A stretch of DNA of 5,596 nt from Actinomycetes bacterium (GTDB lineage: Bacteria; Actinomycetota; Coriobacteriia; Coriobacteriales; JAEZXW01). The notes under the pieces were generated by a model. That model had not been told where the DNA came from. It saw only the letters and a program-made list of their open reading frames with translations, and ran no database searches. A program made the translations under genes and the position numbers. Positions 1 through 5,596 of the stretch are shown here, piece after piece (position 1 is the stretch's first letter; each line of letters opens with the position of its first letter). The stretch is taken from positions 1-5,596 of the forward strand of contig JAEZXW010000067.1 in NCBI GenBank assembly GCA_023419515.1, given 5' to 3'.

Positions 1-434
<434 letters not shown>

Positions 435-553
435 TCGATTCATTGCATGGATTTACTCAACGAAGAAAAATTTGTTTCTTGTTTTACCTCACACATTATG
501 TGGCTGTGAGGGTGCTTCACTTAAAAGCTCCTTCACACATAAGCCGCCTTATG
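435..553 (+). other. 23S-5S internal transcribed spacer
   Basis: This is a spacer of about 120 bases, AT-rich at first, with no tRNA. It holds a perfect 7-bp inverted repeat CCTCACA (487-493) / TGTGAGG (505-511), which can form a hairpin with an 11-base loop, and a second hairpin abutting the 5S gene (listed separately). Such stems in the precursor are normal sites for RNase III-type processing; which one is used here cannot be told from sequence. Confidence 0.75.
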
Positions 554-556
554 TGT
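535..556 (+). repeat. 9-bp inverted repeat at the 5S 5' boundary
   Basis: ACACATAAG (535-543) and CTTATGTGT (548-556) are exact reverse complements around a CCGC loop. The right arm overlaps the first bases of 5S rRNA, the same bases that form 5S helix I with 667-678. The hairpin and the mature 5S fold are therefore mutually exclusive. Confidence 0.7.
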
Positions 557-673
557 CCAGTGACAACAGCAGAAGGGTCACACCCGGCTCCATTCCGAAC
601 CCGTGTTGTTAAGCCTTCTTCGCGCCGATGGTACTGCGGATTAGTCCGTGGGAGAGCAGGGCATCGCTGGATA
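554..673 (+). rRNA. rrf: 5S ribosomal RNA
   Basis: This is a complete 5S rRNA of about 120 bases. The 5' part TGTCCAGTGACAACAGC aligns base for base in pattern with the E. coli 5S start. The conserved loop region CCATTCCGAAC (590-600), GTTAAGCC (608-615), GCGCCGATGGTACTGCG (622-638) and GGGAGAGCAGG (650-660) are all present. Helix I is closed by TGTCCAG at the 5' end with CTGGATA at the 3' end, and pairing extends outward (549-560 with 667-678), which gives a precursor processing stem. Ends are inferred from this pairing and may be off by 1-3 bases. It lies downstream of 23S in the usual 23S-5S order. Confidence 0.95.
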
Positions 674-674
674 C

Positions 675-694
675 ATAAGACGGCTTATTTTTTT
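675..694 (+). terminator. Likely intrinsic terminator of the rRNA operon
   Basis: A small local stem ATAAG (675-679) / CTTAT (684-688) with an ACGG loop runs into a T tract (688-694). A stronger long-range pairing is also possible: AAGCCG (541-546) upstream of 5S with CGGCTT (681-686), stacked on the extended 5S helix. Either way a GC-containing stem is followed directly by seven T residues, as in a Rho-independent terminator. The local stem alone is weak. Confidence 0.55.
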
Positions 695-833
695 GCTCTC
701 AATCAAGAGACTTAGATTATCCATAGGGCGCTCAGTCTAATACTATTCACTTTACGCTCTTTTTAATTTCAAATCTGAGTGCTGTTTCAGGGTACAAGGT
801 CTTGTGATTCTGGGTGCATTCTTTCAGGATATC

Positions 834-863
834 TTGACCTTACTTTTATCCATATTTTAGATA
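834..863 (+). promoter_or_regulatory. Possible sigma-70-type promoter
   Basis: TTGACC (834-839) matches five of six bases of the -35 consensus. It is followed after 18 bases by TAGATA (858-863), a poor -10 match, in a T-rich stretch. The -35 is good but the -10 is not, so this is only a candidate. It would give a leader of about 190 bases before the start at 1060. Confidence 0.25.
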
Positions 864-929
864 CTAAATATTAATTTTCGCTTAATAGCCGCACCAAAAG
901 ATTTCGGTTTATGAAGATAGCTTGGATTA

Positions 930-968
930 ATTCTTAACTGATTCCAGATTTATTCCAGTAAATAACAG
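930..968 (+). promoter_or_regulatory. 11-bp-phased direct heptamers, candidate SARP operator
   Basis: Two identical ATTCCAG heptamers occur at 941-947 and 952-958, exactly 11 bp apart with a 4-bp spacer. A half-match ATTCTTA lies at 930-936, again exactly 11 bp upstream, and a looser ATAACAG lies at 962-968. SARP regulators (ActII-ORF4, AfsR, DnrI type) are known to bind heptameric direct repeats with an 11-bp period overlapping the -35 position. A weak -10-like TAAAGT follows at 970-975, so the repeats would overlap its -35 position. Because the next gene encodes a SARP-type protein, autoregulation is a reasonable inference, but the repeats are short and AT-rich. Confidence 0.4.
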
Positions 969-972
969 GTAA

Positions 973-1000
973 AGTTGTTTTTCCTCTCCTGGAAACAACT
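973..1000 (+). repeat. Inverted repeat in the presumed leader
   Basis: AGTTGTTT (973-980) and AAACAACT (993-1000) are exact reverse complements with a 12-base spacer. CC (983-984) and GG (991-992) can extend the stem across a two-base bulge. No T tract follows, so it is not a classical terminator. It may be an operator or an mRNA leader hairpin. Confidence 0.5.
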
Positions 1001-1046
1001 AATCATTCATTGCAGCACTCCAGAGAGATTGTATTAATTTCTTAAT

Positions 1047-1052
1047 GAGGAG
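1047..1052 (+). promoter_or_regulatory. Ribosome binding site that decides the start at 1060
   Basis: GAGGAG lies 7 bases before ATG 1060. It overlaps the earlier in-frame ATG at 1045, which has no well-spaced Shine-Dalgarno sequence of its own (the nearest purine stretch, near 1022-1028, is too far away). This favours ATG 1060. Confidence 0.8.
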
Positions 1053-1059
1053 TGATCTT

Positions 1060-4000
1060 ATGTCTCGTCGGCCACGGCTTATGTTTCGTTCTCGCTTGGT
1101 CAATCTGGTGCTCAAGCTGTTTGCATCTCGGCGCATTGTGTGGCTGGCAGCACCCTATGGGTTTGGTAAAACCGGGTTGATAAAAAATCTCGAACAACTC
1201 TTTGAACTTCATGATCAGCACGATGCTTTTGATGTCTTGTCGCAAAAGTCTCAGGCGTTTTTAAGAACGAATCCGCGTGTGATTTCAGTTAAAAGCACGA
1301 TTCGTCGCAAGGCTCGCTACGACTTGAAAAACATCGTTGAACAGATTTGTTTACGTGCAGGAACCGATCATTCGGTTGTGGTTGTATTTGATGACCTGAC
1401 GCAGGCAGAGGCGCACTACCTTGTGAAACACCAGCGTGATATGACGAGGTTACTCGAGGATCGCAATGCGTTTATGATTATTGCGTCGATTAGTCCATTT
1501 GCAGCGAATGCCCTTGGTGAACAGGGTTTTATTGAGCTCAGCAAGAGTATGACGACCTCTGTTTTGCCACGGGTTACTAAACAAATCACACTTTTTGATG
1601 ATAGCTTTTGCACTTTTGCCTTGGTCGGAGCTGAGCACTTTTTACTGACGTCTCAGGAATTTTATGAAGCGCAGCGAACGTTCAAACTTGAGGTGTTGTT
1701 TCAAGCTGAGTCGATGGAGACACGAGTCTTCGGTAGTTTAAGAGCGCTCAGTAATGATCGTGCAAGAACACTCAAAACGCCTGAGGAGCCTCATCGCCGT
1801 GAACACGAGCGTATTGTCGAGCGAATTGTTCAAAGTGTGTTACTGCACGTAAAAGATCCGGTTGCGAAAACAATCGTTCTAGCTCTGCTTGTGGGAGAGG
1901 GGCGTGTTGACGAATTGCAGGAGTTGATCGGTGAGCTTGCGCCTCATGCCAAATTTGGGGACGATTTTCTGGTCGATTCCAAAGGTGGATCCGATGCCAA
2001 ATCAGATTTTGCTTCAGGGCGCCCATCGCAAGATATCATCGGTATCCTTGTGCATTATGGGCTGGCTCTTGAGACGAGTGCGTCGCAACGCTATCGCACA
2101 TTTGTTGTGCATCCAGATCTGCAACCACTCTTGTTTGCTCAGATCGCAACTCATTATCGCGAGACGCTTTCTTATGCGCTGCATGCCCTGTTAAGGTGTG
2201 GCAAGTCAGCCCGAGCAACACACATTGCCGTGAGTATGAACTCCAGCAGAGATCTAATACAGCAGTTTAAGGGTGCTCCTGAGGCTTTGATTGCTGGCGG
2301 CTTGTTGGCACGCGTTAAGCCATCACTCGACCTCATGCAGCAAGGTGATTCACATGATGGGCCAGTGAGTCTTTTAGAGCTGCAGTCGCATCGCGATGGG
2401 CACTATGCCTTGCTCCTTGCGTCGTTTTTCAAGGGGCGACACGATGTGACTCGCATGATGACAATCTCGCTTGAGCTTGAGCAAACACGTTATTCTGCTC
2501 AATATCGGGTGGTTATGGCAGGGCTTAAACGCTGGTACGATACCATGCTTGCCATTGAACGAACGGGGCTTGCACTTGCAGTCGAGGGGTGCGAGCAGGC
2601 AATTTATGCTCAGCAGGATACAAGTTTAATCGCGCGGGCGCAGCAGCTGTTTATTGCACTTGTGACAGGTGGAGCGAGCGACCAGTACCTTAAGGATGTT
2701 GAACAGGCGTTTTTGCGTAGTAAAGGGCATTTTCTGGCTAAGATTATCGCGTGGTACTTTATCTATCAGGGAATTGCAGCAACAAACCATCAGTATTGCT
2801 GCGGTAACCTTCTTTTGATCATCAGAAGCGAGCTTCATGATGCACCGCCCATGTATGCGCATGTGCTCGCGCTGCTTGAGCTTGTTCTTGAGATGCATCT
2901 GGGTGTCATGGATGCTGAGGGTACTCGATCAGCTTTGCGGCATATTACCGAACTTCGTGAGCAGGGCATGGGATGGATTGCTTCGTGGTTTGTCGCGCCA
3001 TACCTCAATGCACTGGTGGCTCACGGAGTTGATGTCACTGAGCAGTTGGAAGGGCTTAATTTGCGGGCTCAGGCACTCAATGAGTCATCAATGATTTGGG
3101 AGGCTTGGGCGCAAATCTCTTACACGGCGCGTGTTTGTTTGCTTAAACGGCCCCAAAATGCCTTGGCGCCTCTTGAGGATGTCCTAAAGCGCCTCGATGG
3201 GAGACAGCTTGGTGAGTTATGGCTGGCGCGGTTGTTGCGCGTGGCGCATACGGCGGTGCTGGTGCGCTTGGGTGATAATGAAGTGCTGGCCAGGCGCTTT
3301 ACCGAGCTATCAGATACCACTAAGAATGATGCGCCCGATGTGTTGGAGGTCATTGAACAGTTGCTCGTGTGTGAAGCGGTTGAGGAGCACGAGCTAAAGG
3401 CTCGGATTGCACAGCAACATCAGCGGATGCTTTGCTCGCCACAAGCAGTAATCTGGGTGCGCATGATCGAGCAGATTGCCGAACGTGATCTTGTTGAAGC
3501 GCAGAGCGATGCAATCAATTTAGTAGTGAGTGGTCGAGCGGCAGGCAGTCTCATGGCGAGCTACGCTGCAGCGGGCGACTTTGCGATGGGTAGCTCTGCA
3601 TCAAGCAGCTCTGCATCGAGTGAGTTTGCATCCCAAGTGCCAGCAGTCCAAGCCGCAGTGGTGCAAGCCTTAAGCAATGTCTGTCGAATGACACATCCCC
3701 GCCAAGGGGATGTGTATGCGCTCACATCAGCTCATGCCTCACATCATGGACGCTACGGAGTCGATCAGCTGAAAGGAGGCTCTTTGTATCCGATTTCTCG
3801 TGATCGAGCATCGTTACGGCTGGTGCCCAAAGAAGCACCGATGTTGAGGGTTTGCTTACTCGGTCAATTTAAGGTGAGTTACGCCGGTCGTGATTTACCC
3901 GAACAGGTTTGGCGCAGGCGAAAAGGCAAGATGATCCTTATGCTCTTGGCGCTTAATCTTGGCAGGCAGGTGGAGTCTGCTCAGCTCATTGATCAACTGT

Positions 4001-4662
4001 GGCCAGGTGTCGATGAGCGCAAAGCAGCAAACAGCCTCTATGTGTCGTTGACGCGCATTAGAGAGGCCTTGCGATCTTGTGGGTGTGAGATCAAGTTGAG
4101 TCTGGCACAAGGCGTGCTTTCGCTCGATCCAACATTGGTGACTTGTGATGTGTTTGAGCTTGAACATGAATGCAGGATGGTGCATGAGTTGGTAGGAAGG
4201 GTGAGAGAGTTTAGTGCTGGAGAACTAATCACAAACAGAAGGGCAGAGGTAAGCCAATCGCTCAAGAAGATTCACCAGCATGCAGCTCGTATTTTGTCAC
4301 TGTATACAGGCGATCTTGTGATCGATGAGGATCCCGATCACATCATATCGAGTAGACGTATCTATATAAAAAGTAGGTTCATCGATACACTTCTAGAGAT
4401 TGCTCAGTTGATGTCTGAGCAATTGGATACTGAGCAGGCTCTGTTTTACGTGAGGGCAGCTCGCGGTCACGAGCCCATGCTTGAGCAGGCGATCTATCTT
4501 GAGATGCAATTATTGCTGACACAGATGCGTAGACCCGAGGCAATCGATCTTTATTTGCATTACAGTGAGTACGTGCGCGAGCGCTATGGGATCGATCCTG
4601 ACGAGCGGCTGGTGCGTTTGTATCACAAGTCAATTGGGACTTCAGTGTCGGTAGGGGCGTAA
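1060..4662 (+). CDS. Large STAND-like ATPase/TPR regulator with C-terminal SARP (winged helix + BTAD) domain
   Basis: This is a predicted cytoplasmic transcription regulator of 1200 aa (numbering from ATG 1060). Seen in the sequence: a P-loop APYGFGKT at 31-38, as in MalT/LuxR-type STAND ATPases, and a hydrophobic strand ending FDD at 110-112 (Walker B-like). A winged-helix-like piece with YGLALE and VHPDLQPLL lies near 333-358, followed by a long Leu/Ala-rich helical region to about 835 that resembles TPR-like superhelices. A Ser/Ala/Gln-rich linker covers about 840-925. The C-terminus starts at about 929 with LRVCLLGQFKV, an OmpR-type winged helix typical of SARPs, with LIDQLWPGVDERKAANSLY and the recognition-helix pattern NSLYVSLTRIREAL at 991-1004. 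The BTAD helical domain covers about 1075-1195 (LYTGDL, RAARGHEPMLEQAIYLEM, YGIDPDERL). In this family the ATPase/TPR part senses a signal and the SARP part binds direct repeats to activate transcription. Unlike classical LuxR/MalT proteins, the DNA-binding end is SARP type; unlike AfsR, the SARP domain is C-terminal. Ligand and targets are unknown. The gene stands alone with its own upstream region; autoregulation is suggested by the phased repeats at 930-968. Confidence 0.9.
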   Translation: MSRRPRLMFRSRLVNLVLKLFASRRIVWLAAPYGFGKTGLIKNLEQLFELHDQHDAFDVLSQKSQAFLRTNPRVISVKSTIRRKARYDLKNIVEQICLRAGTDHSVVVVFDDLTQAEAHYLVKHQRDMTRLLEDRNAFMIIASISPFAANALGEQGFIELSKSMTTSVLPRVTKQITLFDDSFCTFALVGAEHFLLTSQEFYEAQRTFKLEVLFQAESMETRVFGSLRALSNDRARTLKTPEEPHRREHERIVERIVQSVLLHVKDPVAKTIVLALLVGEGRVDELQELIGELAPHAKFGDDFLVDSKGGSDAKSDFASGRPSQDIIGILVHYGLALETSASQRYRTFVVHPDLQPLLFAQIATHYRETLSYALHALLRCGKSARATHIAVSMNSSRDLIQQFKGAPEALIAGGLLARVKPSLDLMQQGDSHDGPVSLLELQSHRDGHYALLLASFFKGRHDVTRMMTISLELEQTRYSAQYRVVMAGLKRWYDTMLAIERTGLALAVEGCEQAIYAQQDTSLIARAQQLFIALVTGGASDQYLKDVEQAFLRSKGHFLAKIIAWYFIYQGIAATNHQYCCGNLLLIIRSELHDAPPMYAHVLALLELVLEMHLGVMDAEGTRSALRHITELREQGMGWIASWFVAPYLNALVAHGVDVTEQLEGLNLRAQALNESSMIWEAWAQISYTARVCLLKRPQNALAPLEDVLKRLDGRQLGELWLARLLRVAHTAVLVRLGDNEVLARRFTELSDTTKNDAPDVLEVIEQLLVCEAVEEHELKARIAQQHQRMLCSPQAVIWVRMIEQIAERDLVEAQSDAINLVVSGRAAGSLMASYAAAGDFAMGSSASSSSASSEFASQVPAVQAAVVQALSNVCRMTHPRQGDVYALTSAHASHHGRYGVDQLKGGSLYPISRDRASLRLVPKEAPMLRVCLLGQFKVSYAGRDLPEQVWRRRKGKMILMLLALNLGRQVESAQLIDQLWPGVDERKAANSLYVSLTRIREALRSCGCEIKLSLAQGVLSLDPTLVTCDVFELEHECRMVHELVGRVREFSAGELITNRRAEVSQSLKKIHQHAARILSLYTGDLVIDEDPDHIISSRRIYIKSRFIDTLLEIAQLMSEQLDTEQALFYVRAARGHEPMLEQAIYLEMQLLLTQMRRPEAIDLYLHYSEYVRERYGIDPDERLVRLYHKSIGTSVSVGA
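3592..3621 (+). repeat. Two tandem 15-bp units encoding SSASS
   Basis: The units at 3592-3606 and 3607-3621 share AGCTCTGCATC and differ at two of the last four bases. They encode SSASS twice (residues 845-854) at the start of the low-complexity linker between the helical region and the SARP domain. This is probably a slippage-type duplication, and the 15-bp length keeps the frame. Confidence 0.8.
3691..3715 (+). repeat. Perfect 10-bp inverted repeat inside the regulator gene
   Basis: ACACATCCCC (3691-3700) and GGGGATGTGT (3706-3715) are exact reverse complements around a 5-base loop GCCAA. This GC-rich hairpin lies in the codons for the flexible linker (residues 878-886, THPRQGDVY), where protein constraint is low. 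No T tract follows. It could be a protein-binding site, an mRNA structure that slows translation between domains, or a captured repeat element. Confidence 0.75.
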
Positions 4663-4827
4663 GAAGCAGCTCACAAAAGATCATGAGTGCGCGGTGTCTG
4701 CGCGAGCTTGCGGTGTCGATAAGTGCATCAGAGTCGTTGCTTGGATCTTTCTTATGAGACAGGTATTTATTTGAGTATATGCTTGAATAAGGATCAGATT
4801 GTAGAAGCTTTAGTGTAAGTGCGACTT

Positions 4828-4833
4828 AAGGAG
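4828..4833 (+). promoter_or_regulatory. Ribosome binding site of the PH-domain gene
   Basis: AAGGAG lies 8 bases upstream of ATG 4842, a near-ideal Shine-Dalgarno sequence and spacing. The 179-base gap after the regulator gene (4663-4841) shows no clear terminator. It has only weak promoter-like hexamers, for example TATATG at 4776-4781, so it is unclear whether the gene is co-transcribed. Confidence 0.8.
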
Positions 4834-4841
4834 CGTAAGGC

Positions 4842-5213
4842 ATGGAACATGCATTAATTGCTGAGTGGACGCTTGTTTCTGAGATTCCTATCCCAGGTGA
4901 TATCAGTGATTTGTTGACTGAGGGAGAAAGTGCCCATTCAGCATACTCAACATTTCTTGACAGCGCGATTTTTACTAATAAGCGTCTTATTTTGCGTGAT
5001 GCCCAAGGTTTAACAGGTAAAAAGATTGAGATGTATTCAGTTCCTTATTCTGCCGTACATATGTGGTCAACCGAAAACGCTGGTAAGTTTCTTGACTTTA
5101 CAGCTGAAGTTGAGCTTTGGACTCGCAGTGGCACAATCAAGCTTCACTTGCAAAAGGGGATTGATGTGAGAAAGATCGATCGTTTAATTGCTGAGCGTGT
5201 TTTGAATCAATAA
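4842..5213 (+). CDS. Small PH domain-containing protein (bPH_1 / PF08000-like)
   Basis: This 123-aa soluble protein has no signal peptide or membrane segment and consists almost entirely of one bacterial pleckstrin-homology-like domain. The family pattern is recognisable: an N-terminal helix with LLTEGE (24-29), the core AIFTNKRLILRD (42-53), GLTGKK (56-61), the strand SVPYSAV (66-72), then ENAG (78-81), LDFTAEVELW (84-93) and a final amphipathic helix (about 108-121, VRKIDRLIAERVL). Length matches the usual size of about 120-130 aa. The biochemical role of these proteins is not established; despite the name, lipid binding has not been shown for this group in general. It is on the same strand as the SARP regulator, but nothing in the sequence links their functions. 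Confidence 0.88.
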   Translation: MEHALIAEWTLVSEIPIPGDISDLLTEGESAHSAYSTFLDSAIFTNKRLILRDAQGLTGKKIEMYSVPYSAVHMWSTENAGKFLDFTAEVELWTRSGTIKLHLQKGIDVRKIDRLIAERVLNQ

Positions 5214-5303
5214 AGGCTATATATTTCACGATAATTATTGCAGTTTCTTTTAACGCCTCTATGGCTATGCCCAATCACAGCATGATGACTACGCTCAATG
5301 ATC

Positions 5304-5317
5304 GAGTGAATTCACTC
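5304..5317 (+). repeat. Perfect 14-bp palindrome, candidate operator
   Basis: GAGTGAATTCACTC is its own reverse complement with no spacer. It ends 5 bases before the AGGAG of the decayed methyltransferase gene, where a dimeric repressor such as an XRE-type protein would block expression. No second copy is seen in the window. The binding role is an inference. Confidence 0.55.
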
Positions 5318-5322
5318 TAGAC

Positions 5323-5327
5323 AGGAG
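5323..5327 (+). promoter_or_regulatory. Relic ribosome binding site of the methyltransferase pseudogene
   Basis: AGGAG lies 6 bases before GTG 5334, which opens a frame GTG CAA TAG followed by KLELTW, the usual N-terminus of this methyltransferase family. This fixes where the intact gene would have started. Confidence 0.55.
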
Positions 5328-5333
5328 TGCTGT

Positions 5334-5533
5334 GTGCAATAGAAACTAGAGCTCACCTGGATGGAAAAAGATAGTTCATCAAAGTGGAGCCTCGTATTCT
5401 GATCGAGGATATAAGCAAGTCCAACATTGACCAAAACAGCATATCCGAGAATCTTCTCATCCATGGTGACAATCTGCTCACACTTAAGGCTCTAGAAGCA
5501 AAATACGCAAGTAGGATTAAGTGCGTTTATATT
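5334..5533 (+). pseudogene. Decayed N-terminus of a site-specific DNA methyltransferase (Mod-like)
   Basis: An intact relative would methylate adenine in DNA as part of a restriction-modification system. From memory, these proteins start with a motif like KLELTWIGKD, then KVEPRILIED, then LLIHGDNLLALKALE and KCIYIDPPYNTG. Here the first part is read from 5343 (KLELTWMEKDSS) in one frame, and the second from 5381 (KVEPRILIEDISKS, then ENLLIHGDNLLTLKALEAKY, then RIKCVYI) in another. One missing base near 5379-5383 accounts for the frame change. TAG at 5340-5342 also blocks the start, and the homology stops at YI, just before the catalytic DPPY motif. With three lesions it cannot make an active enzyme. 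A single sequencing error could explain the frameshift but not the whole pattern. Confidence 0.72.
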
Positions 5534-5596
5534 GGCAAAGACATGAACAAAATCCAACTCATGGAAGCAGCAGGCATCAGTAACCCCTCCATGAGC
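5534..5596 (+). pseudogene. XRE-type helix-turn-helix fragment, in frame with the methyltransferase relic, cut by window end
   Basis: The last 21 codons read GKDMNKIQLMEAAGISNPSMS. They resemble the first half of the helix-turn-helix of small XRE-family regulators (pattern IDKDMNKTQLMEAAGISNASMSKLGKGE, from memory). These regulators normally begin with about 15 residues such as NKLWKLLIDK, which are missing; the preceding codons are those of the methyltransferase. The reading frame is continuous from 5375 across the junction and is still open at 5596. Whether the HTH part is translated, for example from GTG 5384 or ATG 5464, cannot be judged; neither has a clear Shine-Dalgarno sequence. Confidence 0.55.

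Larger units (their letters stand above)
695..1059 (+). other. Intergenic region upstream of the SARP-type regulator
   Basis: There is no credible gene, tRNA or other known RNA in these roughly 365 bases, which are more AT-rich than the flanking genes. The region should hold the promoter and control sites of the regulator gene. It contains a possible promoter (834-863), a set of 11-bp-phased heptamers (930-968), an inverted repeat (973-1000) and the ribosome binding site (1047-1052), each listed separately. Confidence 0.7.

Noticed and set aside
1045..1059. Earlier in-frame ATG giving a 1205-aa product
   Set aside because: It overlaps the GAGGAG that is well placed for ATG 1060 and lacks its own well-spaced ribosome binding site.
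695..1059. tRNA or riboswitch after the rRNA operon
   Set aside because: No cloverleaf with a TTC-type T-arm and no known riboswitch core was found.
1042..4684. Many ORFs of 60-100 codons in other frames of the regulator gene
   Set aside because: They are shadows of the long coding frame, without ribosome binding sites or recognisable protein motifs.
4691..4717. 8-bp direct repeat GCGGTGTC (4691-4698 and 4710-4717) after the regulator gene
   Set aside because: It is short, with an irregular 19-bp spacing and no third copy or stem-loop; it is likely chance.
4663..4841. Intrinsic terminator or clear promoter between the regulator and the PH-domain gene
   Set aside because: There is no GC-rich stem followed by a T tract, and the hexamers (TTGGAT, TATATG, TTGAGT) match consensus too weakly or at the wrong spacing.
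5231..5238. ATAATTAT palindrome after the PH-domain gene
   Set aside because: It is short and AT-only, expected by chance in this stretch.

Overview
The window opens inside a ribosomal RNA operon and runs out into accessory genes, all on the + strand. Bases 1 to about 434 are the 3' end of a 23S rRNA gene, starting in the peptidyl-transferase region and including the sarcin-ricin loop. A short hairpin-rich spacer, a complete 5S rRNA gene (about 554-673) and a T-tract terminator (to 694) follow. The rRNA, together with very large STAND/TPR proteins that carry a SARP-type output domain, bacterial PH-domain proteins and moderate GC, suggests an actinobacterium. Coriobacteriia (Atopobiaceae/Olsenella type) is my best guess, made from memory of family patterns and not from a search.

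About 365 bases with no gene separate the rRNA operon from a single long gene (start at 1060, not at the earlier in-frame ATG at 1045; 1200 aa). Its product has an N-terminal P-loop ATPase module, a long helical TPR-like middle, a Ser/Ala-rich linker, and a C-terminal winged helix plus BTAD domain (SARP/AfsR type). It is most likely a signal-responsive transcription activator. Its upstream region carries ATTC-type heptamers phased at 11 bp, the spacing expected of SARP operators, which suggests autoregulation. A hairpin lies in the presumed leader. The coding sequence also contains a perfect 10-bp inverted repeat in the linker region.

After a 179-base gap comes a small soluble PH-domain protein (123 aa, bPH_1-like) with a good ribosome binding site. 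It may be independent of the regulator.

The right edge holds a decayed gene. A ribosome binding site and the first about 66 codons of a site-specific DNA methyltransferase (Mod-like) are recognisable, but there is a stop at the third codon and a one-base frameshift. Just before the catalytic DPPY motif the reading frame passes directly into an XRE-type helix-turn-helix sequence that is cut by the window end. This looks like a deletion remnant of a restriction-modification locus. A perfect 14-bp palindrome lies just upstream of its ribosome binding site. I do not see a complete new system here; the best leads are the phased operator-like repeats and the methyltransferase/HTH junction.
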